Assembly: GCF_000317245.1 (NCBI RefSeq)
Contig: NZ_AJLJ01000079.1
Coordinates: forward strand, 1 to 38,189
DNA length: 38,189 nucleotides
Source of the DNA: Fischerella muscicola SAG 1427-1 = PCC 73103
GTDB lineage: Bacteria > Cyanobacteriota > Cyanobacteriia > Cyanobacteriales > Nostocaceae
Direction: 5' to 3'
Part shown: positions 1-8,221 of the stretch, in pieces
How the letters are laid out: the number at the start of each line of letters is the position of its first letter
How positions within the stretch are numbered: position 1 is the stretch's first letter
The notes under the pieces: generated by a model
Databases searched by the model: none
What the model was told of the DNA's origin: nothing
The model's input: only the letters and a program-made list of their open reading frames with translations
Translations under genes and position numbers: made by a program

Positions 1-11
1 AACAGCAAAAC

Positions 12-128
12 TCGGCTAAAGCCGACTAGGAGGTTTTGATTAATTGTTATATTCTCTAATATTTGGAACTTAGAATATAGTCAGCTTTAGCTGAGTTAAG
101 CTATTAGCCTCAGAATTAATTCTGAGGC
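12..128. repeat. Cluster of three perfect hairpins
   Basis: Three perfect inverted repeats lie in a row. They are TCGGCTAAAGCCGA at 12-25, the related TCAGCTTTAGCTGA at 81-94, and a 22-base palindrome at 107-128 built on arms GCCTCAGAATT and AATTCTGAGGC. None has a clear T-run, so they may be dispersed hairpin repeats or termination/processing signals for a gene left of the window. No gene is visible in 1-136. Confidence 0.6.
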
Positions 129-136
129 GGACTCTT

Positions 137-434
137 TTGCAACTCGCAAACGAAACTATTGCAACTCGCAAACTAACTATTGCAACTCGCAAACGAAACT
201 ATTGCAACTCGCAAACGAAACTATTGCAACTCGCAAACTAACTATTGCAATTCGCAAACTAGCTTTTGCAATTCGCAAACGAAACTATTGCAACTCGCAA
301 ACTAACTATTGCAATTCGCAAACTAGCTTTTGCAATTCGTAAACTAGCTTTTGCAATTCGCAAACTAGCTTTTGCAATTCGTAAACTAGCTTTTGCAATT
401 CGTAAACTATCTTTTGCGACTCGTAAACTAATCC
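137..434. repeat. 21/22-bp tandem repeat array, 14 units
   Basis: Fourteen head-to-tail units begin TTGCAACTCGCAAAC or TTGCAATTCGYAAAC. Nine are 21 bp and five may be described as 21-22 bp variants: units carrying CGAAACTA are 22 bp (starts 137, 180, 202, 266), the others 21 bp. The right part (from 288) is purely 21 bp, so it is open in several frames and yields repetitive reading frames on both strands. The 22-bp units break any continuous frame across the left part. I therefore read it as a non-coding, drifting tandem repeat. The remaining spacer to 650 is AT-rich with nothing recognised. Confidence 0.85.
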
Positions 435-650
435 TTTGTTTGTTACTTTCGGCAGAGAATTGATCTGAAACCCTCATTTTTACGTTCTTTTTCAACAAGA
501 GGATTTAAATGCAATACGGTTTAGTTGTTCTCAAAATTCTGTAGGTTCACTCAGGCTACTATGTGTGCTGATTGCGTATCATATTAGTATCAAAAAACAC
601 AGTGTTTCTGGTCATCAGGTTCTCTATATCAAATCCAAACAGGAAACTTT

Positions 651-1016
651 ATGGCGCAACGTAAACGCAACTCCATCGCACTCACCAAAGCTGAACGACG
701 GATTGAAGGAATACAGATGATTAATTCTGAGTTAGACTTTGGTCATGGATTATCAATCGCTATGTACCAGACGAAAATTCTGGAGTTACGAGACAAGCTA
801 GCTGCCTATAATCGAGCAAGGGCGATGGTAGAAAGAACACAGAATGCATTAACGGAAGCAGAACGTGAATTAAATATGTATTCTGAGCAGATGCTGCTGA
901 GTGTTGCATCTCGCTATGGCAAAAATAGTGATGAGTATGGGATGGCTGGTGGAACGCGCAGACCAGAGCGAAAGAAACGCCCGGTAGCGGATCAAACACC
1001 AGTACCTGCTGAGTAA
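651..1016 (+). CDS. Conserved cyanobacterial hypothetical protein, helical
   Basis: A 121-residue basic, helix-rich protein. The middle (about residues 38-85, LELRDKLAAYNRARAMVERT onward) looks like a coiled coil, followed by a conserved-looking segment with YGKNSDEYGMAGGTRRPERK near residues 89-108 and a Pro-rich tail. I recall similar AGGTR-ending hypothetical proteins in filamentous cyanobacteria but know no function. A purine-rich AGGAAA lies about 5 bases before the ATG and supports the start. It converges with glycerate kinase across a long hairpin. No membrane segment or signal peptide is visible. Confidence 0.75.
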   Translation: MAQRKRNSIALTKAERRIEGIQMINSELDFGHGLSIAMYQTKILELRDKLAAYNRARAMVERTQNALTEAERELNMYSEQMLLSVASRYGKNSDEYGMAGGTRRPERKKRPVADQTPVPAE

Positions 1017-1030
1017 ATATCAGTTATCAG

Positions 1031-1074
1031 TTATCAGTGAATCCTCTCACTAAATTGAGGGGATTCACTGATAA
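1031..1074. terminator. Long inverted repeat between convergent genes
   Basis: TTATCAGTGAATCC (1031-1044) pairs perfectly with GGATTCACTGATAA (1061-1074) around a 16-base loop. It lies between the ends of two convergent genes (1016 and 1105), as expected for a bidirectional terminator. There is no good T-run. The arms continue a TTATCAG heptamer repeat that starts at about 1017. Confidence 0.55.
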
Positions 1075-1104
1075 TTGATAACTGTTAACTGAGTTGACCA
1101 TTGA

Positions 1105-1995
1105 CTAATAACTTAAGATATTGCCAAAACTATGATCGGAATTGATCTCAATCACTAAATCAACTAGTGTGGGAGATTCGGTTAAGGGCTTGATAAATAA
1201 TTCTGGATGGAGAGAACACCAAAAATACTTGACAAATTGCTCAACTTCTGAATCAGTCATCCCTGATTTGCCAACAGCAATCATTTCCCTTTCTGCTTGC
1301 TTGCGCCACTCTAAAGAAAGTCGATAATCTTTGGGATACAACACGATTAAACCATCCAATCTTTCCCAGAGTGGCAAATAATCACGCAAATTATGATTCA
1401 TATCACGGGCAAAAGCTTGATCTTCAGGAGTGATAATCGGTGGTGGTGGGTGATCAAATGCACTGGGATCAATAGGTCGCACACCTACAAACCAACCTTC
1501 AAACAACACAATGTCTGCATTTGCCACAATTTCTGGAGTAGTTCTATCACCAGCACCATTGTGTGCTGATTTATCAAAGCGGGGAACTGACACTGGAAGT
1601 TCACAATTGCGAACTTTATCTAATACAGTTAAGCCTAACTCAATATCATGAGTTCCAGGCGGCCCGCGCCAAATTAAACGGGGATCATGCTGTTTAATAA
1701 TTTGGCGATCGCGATAAGTTTTGTATAAGTCATCCAAAGACAAACTCAGCGTCTGATATCCCAAGTGTTGAAAAATCAAAGTCAAAACTCGACACAAAGT
1801 AGTTTTACCCGTTCCTTGTCCTCCCAAAATACCCTGAATCAACGGACGATTTAATTGCTGTCGGTGGGACACCAACTTGGTAGCTAAAGGTAGCCAAAAA
1901 TTACACAACACCTCCGACGCCATCTCAGGCTGCATCCGCAGATGAGTTTGGCAAAATTCCAGCACATCAGAATATACAGATTTGTCAATAGTCAT
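1105..1995 (-). CDS. glyK: D-glycerate 3-kinase (photorespiratory)
   Basis: A 296-residue P-loop kinase of the plant/cyanobacterial GLYK family. Its expected role is ATP-dependent phosphorylation of D-glycerate to 3-phosphoglycerate (EC 2.7.1.31), the last step that returns photorespiratory carbon to the Calvin cycle in the cytoplasm. Visible motifs are Walker A GGQGTGKTT at 58-66, SLDDLY at 86-91 and the family signature PRLIWRGPPGTHD at 105-117, with VLFEGWFVG further on as a Walker B-like strand. Length fits the family core without a transit peptide. The start ATG (ATGACTATT) lies in a TAGTCAT heptamer array, so several ATGs lie just upstream. This one is chosen because it opens the frame directly before the conserved protein. 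Confidence 0.93.
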   Translation of the reverse strand: MTIDKSVYSDVLEFCQTHLRMQPEMASEVLCNFWLPLATKLVSHRQQLNRPLIQGILGGQGTGKTTLCRVLTLIFQHLGYQTLSLSLDDLYKTYRDRQIIKQHDPRLIWRGPPGTHDIELGLTVLDKVRNCELPVSVPRFDKSAHNGAGDRTTPEIVANADIVLFEGWFVGVRPIDPSAFDHPPPPIITPEDQAFARDMNHNLRDYLPLWERLDGLIVLYPKDYRLSLEWRKQAEREMIAVGKSGMTDSEVEQFVKYFWCSLHPELFIKPLTESPTLVDLVIEINSDHSFGNILSY

Positions 1996-2141
1996 TAGTC
2001 ATTAGTCATTAGTCATTAGTCATTGGTAGAGACGCGATGATACTCTTACCTTGAAGCCGCTCTTACGAGCGTCTACGCGTCTGTACAATGGTCTTCTCCC
2101 CCTTGTTCCCTTCTTCCCAATTTTTAATTTTTAATTTTTAA
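1989..2141. repeat. Heptamer repeats upstream of glyK
   Basis: Five exact TAGTCAT units occupy 1989-2023; the first contains the glyK start codon on the minus strand. Three TTTTTAA units occupy 2121-2141, just past the end of ycf20. Between them, 2025-2095 resembles a dispersed element with GAGACGCGATGA and GTCTACGCGTCTGTAC. Heptanucleotide repeats of this kind (STRR) are established in heterocystous cyanobacteria. Confidence 0.85.
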
Positions 2142-2145
2142 TTGT

Positions 2146-2496
2146 TTAGGATCCCAGCTTGAATGCTTCCAAAAATAAGCTGTAGGTGAGACCGATTTTC
2201 AGATAGTTGATTGCTTGCACCCAAAAGACTTGACGTGCTAAGACGCTGCGATTGTAAAATATTCTGTTGGCAATTTCTGTTGCCAAAACTAAAGTTCCAG
2301 CCACTACAATATCCCATTCTGCTGTTTGTCCAGCTGTAGTTGCAACTGCGCTTCCGAGAAAAAAACCTAATAAAAAACTGATGATTAGTATAGATATGCG
2401 TCGCCAAGGGTTGAGAATCCACTGTTCTAACCTTCTGGCGATCGCATTGAATAAGTTATTGAGACGAGTATTTTGCATGATTGATGATGGTGACAT
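2146..2496 (-). CDS. ycf20: Ycf20 family (DUF565) membrane protein
   Basis: A 116-residue protein matching the Ycf20/DUF565 family of cyanobacteria and plastids. It has the family core NTRLNNLF, then NPWRRISILIISFLLGFF (first membrane helix, about residues 29-50), TTAGQTAEWDIVVAG (second helix entering) and EIANRIFY. Plant and algal homologues are linked to photoprotection (non-photochemical quenching), but the biochemical role is not settled. Orthologues I remember begin MQxTRLN, so translation may start at the internal ATG at 2478 (residue 7) rather than 2496. Neither start has a clear Shine-Dalgarno sequence. Confidence 0.9.
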   Translation of the reverse strand: MSPSSIMQNTRLNNLFNAIARRLEQWILNPWRRISILIISFLLGFFLGSAVATTAGQTAEWDIVVAGTLVLATEIANRIFYNRSVLARQVFWVQAINYLKIGLTYSLFLEAFKLGS

Positions 2497-2875
2497 TGAT
2501 CAAAATCTGATGAGATGTTTCCATCTTGAAGATATTAGGTTTAGCATAAAGTTATGTGGATAATATTGCAGCTGCTTTGGATTTAGGGTGAATACAAAAA
2601 TTAATGGATTGTATTATCATCTTGAGTTCATACGAAGAAATGAAGCGTCAAGGAAATTTTTCCTAACTTCCTTCAGTATTGATGCTCATCATGACATAAA
2701 GTATACATCCTACCCTTAATTCTCAAACAATCTGTAGTCGGCAATTCAATCAGTCACCAGTAATTTGTGATCAGTGAGGTGCTTTGCATGTTCACTGAAT
2801 CACTTGTCAATGTTGATATTAGGCTACTATTTGAACGAGCCTAGAAAAAATACTTATTTGTAATATCTATAGAAT
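2497..2875. other. Divergent intergenic region, no gene seen
   Basis: About 380 AT-rich bases between divergent ycf20 and the lipoprotein gene. Both promoters must lie here, but no convincing -35/-10 pair or regulator site was assigned. AGGAAATTTTTCCT at 2653-2666 is a short near-palindrome. No coding or RNA gene is recognised. Confidence 0.5.
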
Positions 2876-3433
2876 ATGAAATCGCTAATCTACCGTCATG
2901 CTGCTCTCGCAGCTGCTTGCTTGGGATTGCTTTTGTTACCTGTAGGGTGTTATGAACTTAAAGTATCTTTTGAAGGGGATCAATCTTCTGAATCTCCATC
3001 AAACACTAACTCAGAAAGTGCGATCGCTTCTACTTTAGATACTTCTGTAGCGACACCTCAAAAAAAATCCTTATTTGCATATCATCAAGGCTCAACGGTC
3101 AAAGCAACAGGTCAGGGAAGTTTACGAATGAGTAATCAAACTGAACAACCTGTACGCCTTGCTTTACTCGCACGCAAAGCAGGAGTCAAAAGTAATTCTA
3201 AAGAAAATTATGCAGTCCCAGCACATTGGGATTTTGCGCCAGGGGAAGGTAGTGAAAAGGGTTTAATTTTATCGCTACCTAACAATAAAATCAAAATCGA
3301 GAAGGGAGATATTTTAGTCGCCTTTGCACAGGATGGTTCCCGTCGCTATTGGGGGCCTTACGTAGTTGGTGAAACTCCCGCACCTGTCTGGAATCCGCAA
3401 AAGCAAGAATGGGAATTAATTCTTACTCAATAG
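2876..3433 (+). CDS. Putative lipoprotein, conserved hypothetical
   Basis: A 185-residue protein with a lipoprotein signal peptide: a short basic start, a hydrophobic run at about 9-21 and the lipobox-like LPVGC with the lipidated Cys at 25. A Ser/Asn/Thr-rich linker (about 35-60) leads to a beta-rich domain (about 65-185) with GSLRMSNQTEQPVRLALL, HWDFAPGEGS and RRYWGPYVVG. It probably sits on a membrane facing the periplasm. The Pro at -3 of the lipobox is unusual, so acylation is likely but not certain. No function is recognised. It is followed by a heptamer array and the GT39 gene on the same strand. Confidence 0.75.
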   Translation: MKSLIYRHAALAAACLGLLLLPVGCYELKVSFEGDQSSESPSNTNSESAIASTLDTSVATPQKKSLFAYHQGSTVKATGQGSLRMSNQTEQPVRLALLARKAGVKSNSKENYAVPAHWDFAPGEGSEKGLILSLPNNKIKIEKGDILVAFAQDGSRRYWGPYVVGETPAPVWNPQKQEWELILTQ

Positions 3434-3530
3434 TTAGTTACAAGTCAAGAGTTAATGGTCAATTATCTTCGTCATTGTTTTGAGAACAAAGAACCAAAAA
3501 TCACGTCAAACGACTATTGACTAGTGACCC

Positions 3531-3565
3531 TTGACCATTGACCATTGACTATTGACTCTTGACTC
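3531..3565. repeat. TTGACYM heptamer array before the GT39 gene
   Basis: Five heptamers (TTGACCA, TTGACCA, TTGACTA, TTGACTC, TTGACTC) run to within 8 bases of the GT39 start codon, which itself reads ATGACTATT. Degenerate units extend left to about 3515. Confidence 0.8.
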
Positions 3566-3573
3566 GTAACTAA

Positions 3574-5473
3574 ATGACTATTCGTGCTTTTGACCAGTTG
3601 TTTAATAGGATTGACAAACGTCCAGTCTTGGCGATCGCACTGTCAACTTTGTGGTTGATTTTGGTTGGTGGGATCGCATTTTTTTGGCATTTGGGTAGTA
3701 CTGGGCTAATAGATGAAACTGAGCCTTTGTTTGCTGAAGCTTCTCGGCAAATGTACGTAACAGGCGATTGGATCACGCCGTTTTTTAACGGTAAAACCCG
3801 CTTTGATAAGCCTGCTTTGATTTACTGGTGTCAGGCGATCGCATACAACATTTTTGGTGTGAATGAATGGGCAGTGCGTCTGCCAAGTGCGATCGCGGCG
3901 ATGAGTGTAATTGCTCTAGCATTCTACACTGTGCAATGGCAACTGGCAAAACAAGATTCCTTAGAACAAGTTTTTCGTCCTTCCAGACGCTGGTTAACAG
4001 CAGGTTTAGTAGCAGGTGTGATGGCACTCAATCCTGAAATGATTGTGTGGGGAAGAACTGGTGTCTCAGATATGTTGCTGACTGGTTGTATCGCATCAGC
4101 TTTGTTGTGCTTTTTTCTAGGATACGCAAGTCAGGAGGGGTCGGGGATCGGGGATCGGGGAACGGGGATCGGGGACAGGGGACAAGGGGGGAATTTCTCT
4201 TTCCCAATCCCCCATCCTCAATAATTGGTATCTAGCTTGTTACGTATTAATAGCTGGTGCAATTTTGACTAAAGGCCCTGTAGGTATTGTTTTACCTGGG
4301 CTGATTATCGGTGTATTTTTGCTTTACCTGGGCAAATTGCGAGAGGTTGTGCGAGAAATGCGCCTTTTGCTGGGTATGCTAATTATCTTGGGTTTATCAG
4401 TGCCTTGGTATGTGCTAGTAATTTGGCGCAATGGCTGGAATTACATTAACTCCTTTTTTGGCTACCACAATATCGAACGCTTTACGGAAGTAGTCAACGG
4501 TCATAGAGCTCCTTGGTACTTTTATTTTTTGGTAGTATTACTGGGTTTCGCTCCTTACTCAGTATACTTACCTCTATCAATGACAAGGCTAAAATTTTGG
4601 CAGCGTCAGTATTGGCGTTCTCAAGAGCGATCGCAACAACTTGGTTTATTTGCCTTTTTCTGGTTTGTGAGCATCTTCGGCTTTTTTACCATTGCTGTCA
4701 CCAAACTTCCTAGCTATGTCTTACCCTTAATGCCAGCAGCAGCTATTTTAGTTGGACTTTTGTGGAGCGATTTCTTCCAAGACAAAGCGATCAGGGAAGA
4801 AGGAGGACAAGGAGGCAATTTTTCTGTTTTGTCTTCCCACACTTCCCCCACCCCCCTCTCCCCTTCCTCCCTCCTCTGGAGTAGCTGGGTTAATGTAGTA
4901 TTTGTATCAGCGATCGCAGTAGCGCTGTTTTATGTACCCCGGTTAATAGGTGCTGATCCGGCTGCACCCGAATTTCGCCAACTGCTGCAACAATCAGGTT
5001 TAACAACTTTGGGAAGTGTGATCTGGTTAGTTTGTGCTGTGGTATTGGCTGTGATCATACTGCGTCGTCGTTGGCGTTTATTGATTGGCGTAAATTTGTT
5101 GGCGTTTGCGCTGTCTTTAATTTTTGTCTTGACTCCAGCTTTATTTTTGATAGATCAACAGCGTCAGTTACCTTTGAGAGAATTGGCAGCGATCGCAGTC
5201 CAAGCCGAAAAACCAGGTGAAGAATTAGTCATGGTTGGTTTCAAAAAACCCACCGTTGTTTTTTACAGTCAACGCCCTGTAAATTACATCAAAATGAGTG
5301 CAGCCGCAGGAGATTATGTGAGAAATCAGGCTGTAAAGAAAACACAATCTGATTCCATTTTAGTTTTAGCTCAACCGAAAAAATTTCCAGAAATGGGTTT
5401 GCAAGCAAATAGTTTTCAAAGTTTAGGAAAAAGTGGTGCTTATCAACTAATTAGAGTGCCTTTGAATAGGTAA
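3574..5473 (+). pseudogene. GT39/ArnT-like membrane glycosyltransferase, frameshifted
   Basis: Two reading frames make up one polytopic protein. The 5' part (3574-4224) has the family's first loop with acidic residues (DETEPLFAEASRQM, about residues 48-61), NGKTRFDKPALIYW (72-85) and AVRLPSAIAAM. The 3' part reads NNWYLACYVLIAGAILTKGP from about 4220, then GHRAPWYFYFLVVLLGFAPY and several membrane helices to 5473. GT39 enzymes transfer sugars from polyprenyl-phosphate carriers at the outer membrane face. The break falls in a G-rich heptamer array at 4137-4191: frame 1 runs through it and stops at 4222-4224, while the true continuation is in frame 2. Losing one 7-base unit would restore a single frame of about 630 codons. 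It could be a broken gene, a phase-variable gene or an assembly error. A second low-complexity stretch at about 4790-4875 stays in frame. Confidence 0.82.
4137..4191. repeat. GGGGATC/GGGGACA heptamer array inside GT39 gene
   Basis: Six full heptamers (GGGGATC x2, GGGGAAC, GGGGATC, GGGGACA x2) occupy 4143-4184, flanked by GGGGTC on the left and a six-G run on the right. All three forward frames are open through the array. Because 7 is 1 modulo 3, every gain or loss of a unit changes the downstream frame. Confidence 0.9.
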
Positions 5474-5520
5474 ATTGTTGGTTGTTGTTTGGAATTGAAT
5501 TTGTCAAAATTGAGATATCC

Positions 5521-5553
5521 AGATCCCCGACTTCTTAGAGAAGTCGGGGATCT
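5521..5553 (+). terminator. Strong hairpin after the GT39 gene
   Basis: AGATCCCCGACTTCT (5521-5535) pairs perfectly with 5539-5553 across a 3-base loop, followed by TGTTATT. A near-identical hairpin occurs at 23897-23930 after another gene, so this is a dispersed hairpin repeat that may act as terminator. Confidence 0.7.
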
Positions 5554-5666
5554 TGTTATTCATGAATGATTTATAAATGCTATAGATTAGCATCATAAGT
5601 TGAGATTTTGCTCAACACATCTTCGTATTTACACACTTTTTATATTTTACTAATCAAACTGCATTA

Positions 5667-6233
5667 TTACTCACTGGTAATTGCAGGTTCATTTGCCATT
5701 GAGATAGCCATATCTATCATCTGCTGTTGGGATACATCCCTAGTTGAACCACCTCCCAATCCTAATACATATTCCAGTCTATCTTGCTTCCAAAAAACGT
5801 ATTGGCTAATGTTATTTCCTTGTCTTCTGGTGAGATAAAAACCACTAATACCATTTCCCAAGTTTACTGGAGTGATACTATCTCCTTTGGGGGGCCAAAC
5901 TTTAGAAGTTCCCTCTGGAGTGAAGACGCCAAACCCTCCAGCAGTACAAGCAGAAGGATTATTAGAAGTAGAACAATCCGGTGTATTTGCGAGGCGAACT
6001 TCAAAGACTTTACTATCATAAGCAATATAAGAATAAAGCTTGATCTTGGAGGCTGCGGGAGGGAGAGAGGAAGGCAAACGCATTTTCAATCCTTTTGGTA
6101 ACTGAGTGCGAATATCATCAATTAAAGGTCTAAAGACAGATGCAGGTTCGGCTTCAGATTTAGAAGATATAACTAAACCAGTTACAAGAATTGATAGCCC
6201 GACTAAAGAGTTTAGAATCATCTTGCGCTTCAT
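5667..6233 (-). CDS. Secreted hypothetical protein
   Basis: A 188-residue protein with a clear signal peptide (MKRK, a hydrophobic segment at about 6-24, probable cleavage after SSKSEA near 28). The mature part has GLKMRLPSSLP, a Cys pair in TPDCSTSNNPSACTAGGFG that could form a disulfide, and GNNISQYVFWKQDRLEYVLG near the end. It is probably periplasmic. AGGAAA lies 6 bases before the ATG and supports the start. It is transcribed away from the sensor kinase at 6398 and shares its promoter region, including the CATGAC/GTCATG site, so it may belong to that regulon. The family is not recognised. Confidence 0.75.
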   Translation of the reverse strand: MKRKMILNSLVGLSILVTGLVISSKSEAEPASVFRPLIDDIRTQLPKGLKMRLPSSLPPAASKIKLYSYIAYDSKVFEVRLANTPDCSTSNNPSACTAGGFGVFTPEGTSKVWPPKGDSITPVNLGNGISGFYLTRRQGNNISQYVFWKQDRLEYVLGLGGGSTRDVSQQQMIDMAISMANEPAITSE

Positions 6234-6302
6234 TTGCTTTTTCCTGACAAACGATCATCTCTACATCAGAGTATCGAAGTAAACTTCGCGATCGCCTTAT
6301 CA

Positions 6303-6334
6303 AAAGTCATCTAAAATTCATGACGAAAGTCATG
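6303..6334. promoter_or_regulatory. Inverted repeat in divergent promoter, possible response-regulator site
   Basis: CATGAC-GAAA-GTCATG (6319-6334) is a perfect 6+4+6 inverted repeat. AAAGTCAT also occurs twice as a direct repeat (6303-6310 and 6326-6333). It lies between the secreted-protein gene and the kinase/regulator operon and is a plausible operator for the encoded NarL-type regulator. No binding evidence is available. Confidence 0.45.
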
Positions 6335-6397
6335 TTTTAAATTCAACACAGTATTGCATGATGTTATGCATGAAGATATTTCGCTGCTTCTAGTTCA

Positions 6398-7573
6398 ATG
6401 AACCTGCTTGCAATTCGTATTTTCTCTTTTCGTTGGATATTGCGATGGGTAGAATGGGTAATTTTGCTAGCAAATCTCTTTTCTGGCTTGATCAGCAATT
6501 ATTTTCAAGAAAACCCGCATTCACTACCCTTATTTATTGCTTTTAATATTGCATTTTTTTTACTCAGTTTTATTTTTCCGCTTGAGCGTCCACTCTGGCA
6601 AAGACGAGCTTTCATTGCTGTGGAAATCATATTAATTGTCTCTGCTGTTTGGCTACGTTTTTGGTTTACAATCTTTATGTATTTTGTTCTTGCCAAAAGT
6701 TGCTTTTTTCTCAGTCGTAGAGATGTCATCCTAACAGCAATTTTTACGGGAATTGGCTATTTATCTGGTGAAGCTTGGTATCTTCCCCAACGCATAACAG
6801 AAACCGTTACTCAACTTCAATCCCGTGGTTCGGAGCATGTATTTGATGCCAAGGCAATTTTATTGACCAGTTTGCTAGATTACGTAGGAGCCAGCCTGTT
6901 TATAATTTTGCTGGGTTTTGTGATTGTGGCGGAGCGCAAAAGCCGAGATAGAGCAGAGATGTTAGCAAAGGAAGTGGAAACTTTAGCAGCAACTTTGGAA
7001 CGTACTCGTATAGCTCGTGAGATTCATGATTCCCTTGGTCACACTCTTACTACTCTTGATGTTCAGTTAGAACTTGCCCAGAAACTACACCAACGTGATC
7101 CAGCCCAAACTCTACAAGCGCTGGATACAGCCAAATATCTTTCTAGTCAATGTCTTCAAGATGTGCGTCGTGCTGTACAAACAATGCGCCGATCAGATTT
7201 TAATCTCAATCAGGCACTCAGCGCCCTAGTGACGCAAATCCAGCAAAACCAATCTTTTACGGTGCAGGCGGATCTAAATTTGCCACCATTACCTCTCCAG
7301 ACGAGTCATCAACTTTACTGTATTATTCAGGAAGGCTTGACTAATATTCAAAAACATGCTCATGCCTCTTACGTGATTCTGCGAGGACAGTTTACACTTG
7401 ATGCTATTATCCTAGAGTTAGAAGACGACGGGCTGGGCTTTGATCCTGATTTGCCTCATTCTGGTTTTGGATTACGGGGAATGCAAGAACGGATACAAAT
7501 ATTGCATGGTAAGCTGAGTATTAAAAGTACCCCTGGTCAAGGTACTCATATTTGGATCACAGTTCCCCGATGA
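6398..7573 (+). CDS. NarL/DesK-type sensor histidine kinase
   Basis: A 391-residue membrane histidine kinase. The N-terminal half (about 10-178) is hydrophobic with roughly five or six membrane helices and no large periplasmic domain, a DesK-like layout suggesting detection of a membrane or intramembrane cue. A short coiled linker leads to a HisKA_3 dimerisation motif with the phospho-accepting His210 in REIHDSLGHTLTTL. The ATPase domain has the N box QEGLTNIQKHAHA (311-323, Asn316), DDGLGFD (343-349), GFGLRGMQERI (356-366) and GQGTHI (380-385). The stop overlaps the next gene's start (ATGA at 7570-7573), so kinase and regulator are translationally coupled. Confidence 0.93.
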   Translation: MNLLAIRIFSFRWILRWVEWVILLANLFSGLISNYFQENPHSLPLFIAFNIAFFLLSFIFPLERPLWQRRAFIAVEIILIVSAVWLRFWFTIFMYFVLAKSCFFLSRRDVILTAIFTGIGYLSGEAWYLPQRITETVTQLQSRGSEHVFDAKAILLTSLLDYVGASLFIILLGFVIVAERKSRDRAEMLAKEVETLAATLERTRIAREIHDSLGHTLTTLDVQLELAQKLHQRDPAQTLQALDTAKYLSSQCLQDVRRAVQTMRRSDFNLNQALSALVTQIQQNQSFTVQADLNLPPLPLQTSHQLYCIIQEGLTNIQKHAHASYVILRGQFTLDAIILELEDDGLGFDPDLPHSGFGLRGMQERIQILHGKLSIKSTPGQGTHIWITVPR

Positions 7574-8205
7574 TTCGGCTTTTGCTTGTAGATGATCAAC
7601 ATCTATTTCGGCAAGGATTAGCATCCTTGTTGTCACTGGAAGAAGATTTAGATATTGTCGGTGAAGCCAATGATGGTAATGAAGCGATCGCCCTCACTGA
7701 AAAACTCCAGCCTGATGTGATTCTAATGGATGTACGGATGCCTGTTTGTGATGGGGTAGTTGCCACTCGTGAAATTCACCAACGCTATCCCTGGATCAGG
7801 ATTCTAGTACTAACAACCTTTGATGAAGATGAATATATTTGGCAGTCCCTACAAGCAGGAGCTTTAGGTTATCTACTCAAGAGTACTCCTTCTGGGCAAC
7901 TAGCAGCAGCAATCCGCACTCTAAATCAAGGATACAGCCAGCTAGGGCCAACCATCGCTCCCAAAGTCTTTGCTCAAATTAACCCCCCTGTATCTAAACA
8001 AACAAACTATCAAAACTTGTTTAGCGATCGCGAACTAGAAGTTTTAACCCTATTGGGCCAAGGAAAAAACAATCGAGAAATAGCTCAAACTCTTTATCTG
8101 ACTGAAGGTACGGTAAAAAACTACATCACTCAAATTCTTTGCCAGCTTGGTGTACAAAATCGCACTCAGGCAGCATTATGGGCGCAACAGTATTTGAGAT
8201 TTTAA
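7570..8205 (+). CDS. NarL/FixJ-family response regulator
   Basis: A 211-residue regulator beginning at the ATG that overlaps the kinase stop codon. Receiver domain residues are acidic D8/D9, phospho-acceptor D54 in VILMDVRMP, T82/T83 and K104 in YLLKSTP. The C-terminal LuxR-type helix-turn-helix (about 148-205) has DRELEVLTLLGQGKNNREIA and EGTVKNYITQIL. It is the cognate partner of the kinase at 6398. An upstream in-frame ATG at 7552 would add six residues ahead of the conserved MIRLLLVDD start and is less likely. Targets are unknown; the inverted repeat at 6319-6334 is a candidate. Confidence 0.93.
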   Translation: MIRLLLVDDQHLFRQGLASLLSLEEDLDIVGEANDGNEAIALTEKLQPDVILMDVRMPVCDGVVATREIHQRYPWIRILVLTTFDEDEYIWQSLQAGALGYLLKSTPSGQLAAAIRTLNQGYSQLGPTIAPKVFAQINPPVSKQTNYQNLFSDRELEVLTLLGQGKNNREIAQTLYLTEGTVKNYITQILCQLGVQNRTQAALWAQQYLRF

Positions 8206-8221
8206 TACTAAAATTATTTGA

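Noticed and set aside
259..498. Repetitive reading frames on both strands (SLRIAKA and RKLAFAI repeats)
   Set aside because: They arise because 21-bp units are divisible by three. Units of 22 bp break the frame in the left part, and both strands are open equally, so a protein is unlikely.
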